From NCBI RefSeq assembly GCF_031851795.1, contig NZ_CP134696.1:6076001-6140000 (forward strand): a stretch of DNA of 64,000 nt, given 5' to 3'. Both the position numbers and the translations under genes were made by a program. The notes below the pieces were generated by a model. The model was given only the letters and a program-made list of their open reading frames with translations. It was not told the DNA's origin and did no database searches. This document shows, one piece after another, positions 62,864-64,000 of the stretch. This DNA is from Pontibacter sp. G13. GTDB taxonomy: Bacteria > Bacteroidota > Bacteroidia > J057. How positions within the stretch are numbered: the first letter of the stretch is position 1; every line of letters starts with the position of its first letter.

Positions 62864-64000
62864 ATGAACGCCAAACTCACCTTTCAATTGGGGCTATTGC
62901 TGCCCTGCCTACTTCTTTTTTTCGGAAGCGCGCTACACGCGCAAACGGCCTTTCAGGTAGATTTGCTCGGTCAATTGTCCTATTCCCAAGGGCTCAATGA
63001 TGTTTGGGGATATGTCGATGGCCAAGGCCGTGAATACGCGCTCGTAGGCACCCATACGGGAACTTCCATTGTCGATGTCTCCGATCCGTTGCAGCCGCTT
63101 GAGGTGGTGTTTGTCGATGGACCACAATCCATCTGGCGGGACATCAAGACTCGGGGCGAATTTGCCTACGTCACCAATGAAACGGATAGCGGACTTCAGG
63201 TGATCGACCTCACCCAGCTCCCCGTCAAAGTGGAGAGTAGATACGTGCAGGCTGCCGACATGAAATCCGCCCACAACTTGTACATCGAGGGAGATCGACT
63301 CTATCTCGTTGGCGGCAACAAATACGGAGGGGGAATCGCCGTGCTGGACTTGGCCGTCGATCCTTGGGAACCAACCTTCTTGTTTGCCTATTCCAGTCAG
63401 TATGTCCACGATGTCTACGTTCGCGATGGGATTGCCTATGCGGCCGAAGTGTATCGTGGCAAAATGCGGATCATCGATCTCAATGGAACCGAGGCGAATG
63501 ATCTGGGATCTGTGGAATATCCGGGAGCATTCACGCACAATACGTGGCTGAATGATGCAGGGACGGTCTGTTTCACCACCGATGAATTGGCCGCCGCCAA
63601 AATCCATGCTTGGGAAGTGAGCGACCCTGGAGACATCCAGTATCTCGATGACATCCAGTCCTCGCTGGGCAAAGGCCTTTCCATTCCGCACAATGTGCAT
63701 GTGCTGGACGATTATCTGATCACCTCCTACTATGCCGATGGATTGCAGGTAGTCGATGCGAGCCGTCCGCACAATCTGATTGAGGTAGGCTACTATGATA
63801 CAACTCCGATTGAGGGGGGAACTTATGACGGTGCTTGGGGGGCTTATCCTTTCCTGCCGTCTGGAAATATCCTCGTGACCGATATCGACGAAGGACTATT
63901 CGTCATGTCTGGGCAATATCAGCGCGCTTGTTACCTCGAAGGAAAGGTGTCGGATGCTGTGTCCGGCAATGCGTTGTCGGGTGCTCGGATCACGCTGACC
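62864..64000 (+). CDS. secreted choice-of-anchor-B/LVIVD-type protein (3' end outside window)
   Basis: 379 residues are visible, with no stop before the window ends. The signal peptide is MNAKLTFQLGLLLPCLLLFF (then GSALHAQ). The body is a beta-propeller-like repeat region: GYVDGQGREYALVGTHTGTS, IVDVSDPLQPLEVVFVDGP, WRDIKTRGEFAYVTNETDSG, LQVIDLTQLP and similar LVIVD-type units, matching the choice-of-anchor B family. A carboxypeptidase-regulatory-like domain begins near residue 358 (YLEGKVSDAVSGNALSGARI). A C-terminal T9SS domain probably lies beyond the window. It is predicted to be surface-exposed; the ligand is unknown. Confidence 0.88.
   Translation, partial: MNAKLTFQLGLLLPCLLLFFGSALHAQTAFQVDLLGQLSYSQGLNDVWGYVDGQGREYALVGTHTGTSIVDVSDPLQPLEVVFVDGPQSIWRDIKTRGEFAYVTNETDSGLQVIDLTQLPVKVESRYVQAADMKSAHNLYIEGDRLYLVGGNKYGGGIAVLDLAVDPWEPTFLFAYSSQYVHDVYVRDGIAYAAEVYRGKMRIIDLNGTEANDLGSVEYPGAFTHNTWLNDAGTVCFTTDELAAAKIHAWEVSDPGDIQYLDDIQSSLGKGLSIPHNVHVLDDYLITSYYADGLQVVDASRPHNLIEVGYYDTTPIEGGTYDGAWGAYPFLPSGNILVTDIDEGLFVMSGQYQRACYLEGKVSDAVSGNALSGARITLT

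Overview
The window looks like a chromosome segment of a free-living, probably marine Bacteroidota (Saprospirales/Cytophagales-like; this is inference). The evidence is type IX secretion (T9SS) C-terminal sorting domains on several secreted proteins, a SusC/SusD pair, sulfatases and glycoside hydrolases with lipoprotein signals, TPR-HTH transmembrane regulators, an encoded tRNA CCA end, and Bacteroidota-type promoters of the TAnnTTTG kind. Most genes have roughly balanced GC. A block at about 54.3-59.3 kb is clearly AT-richer.

Layout. 0-9 kb: two copies of a two-gene module, each a TPR-transmembrane-HTH regulator followed by a secreted ELWxxDG-repeat T9SS protein. An AraC regulator with an NAD(P)-binding oxidoreductase, a beta-barrel-like protein and a DUF5713 protein lie between the copies. 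8.9-10.1 kb: a methyltransferase and a GXWXG/DUF4334 protein. 10.7-17.1 kb: a tightly packed leftward operon, in transcription order NCS1-type permease, two-TM small protein, clan GH-A hydrolase, sulfatase and FucP-like sugar transporter. 17.2-19.2 kb: twelve copies of an exact 174-bp tandem repeat. 19.5-28.1 kb: a membrane-bound AraC regulator and SusD/SusC facing left, with an ADP-ribosylglycohydrolase-family protein facing right. 28.1-31 kb: a composite repeat array. 31-40 kb: sulfatase, mutarotase-like protein and GH92 mannosidase, plus a 1349-residue PQQ-dehydrogenase/dihaem cytochrome/PA14/T9SS fusion. 40.1-42.5 kb: an inverted array of the same repeat family. 42.8-53.4 kb: housekeeping and signalling genes (tRNA-Asp, recQ, uvrA, an ECF sigma factor with a putative anti-sigma protein, and a TPR histidine kinase). 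53.8-59.5 kb: a minimal T9SS protein, then an AT-rich block of orphan genes with Rhs and transposase remnants, bracketed by two related copies of a short sequence. 59.7-64 kb: valS and the start of a choice-of-anchor-B/LVIVD-type secreted protein.

How it works together. The 10.7-40 kb region reads as a carbohydrate-scavenging locus. SusC/SusD bind and import glycans, sulfatases and hydrolases trim them, and the FucP-like and NCS1 carriers take up products; AraC proteins probably regulate it. The substrate cannot be fixed from sequence alone. GH92 suggests alpha-mannosides and the two S1-type sulfatases suggest sulfated glycans.

The most unusual content is non-coding. One REP-like family forms three large arrays. 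A second family of long hairpins keeps the same loop core and flanks while its stem sequence changes in a compensated way. A near-identical composite of about 350 bp occurs three times, bracketing the sugar region as direct repeats and the 31-40 kb block as inverted repeats. The best candidate for an undescribed biological unit is either this hairpin family or the AT-rich orphan block. The block has the look of a decayed Rhs/immunity-type locus, but that is inference.
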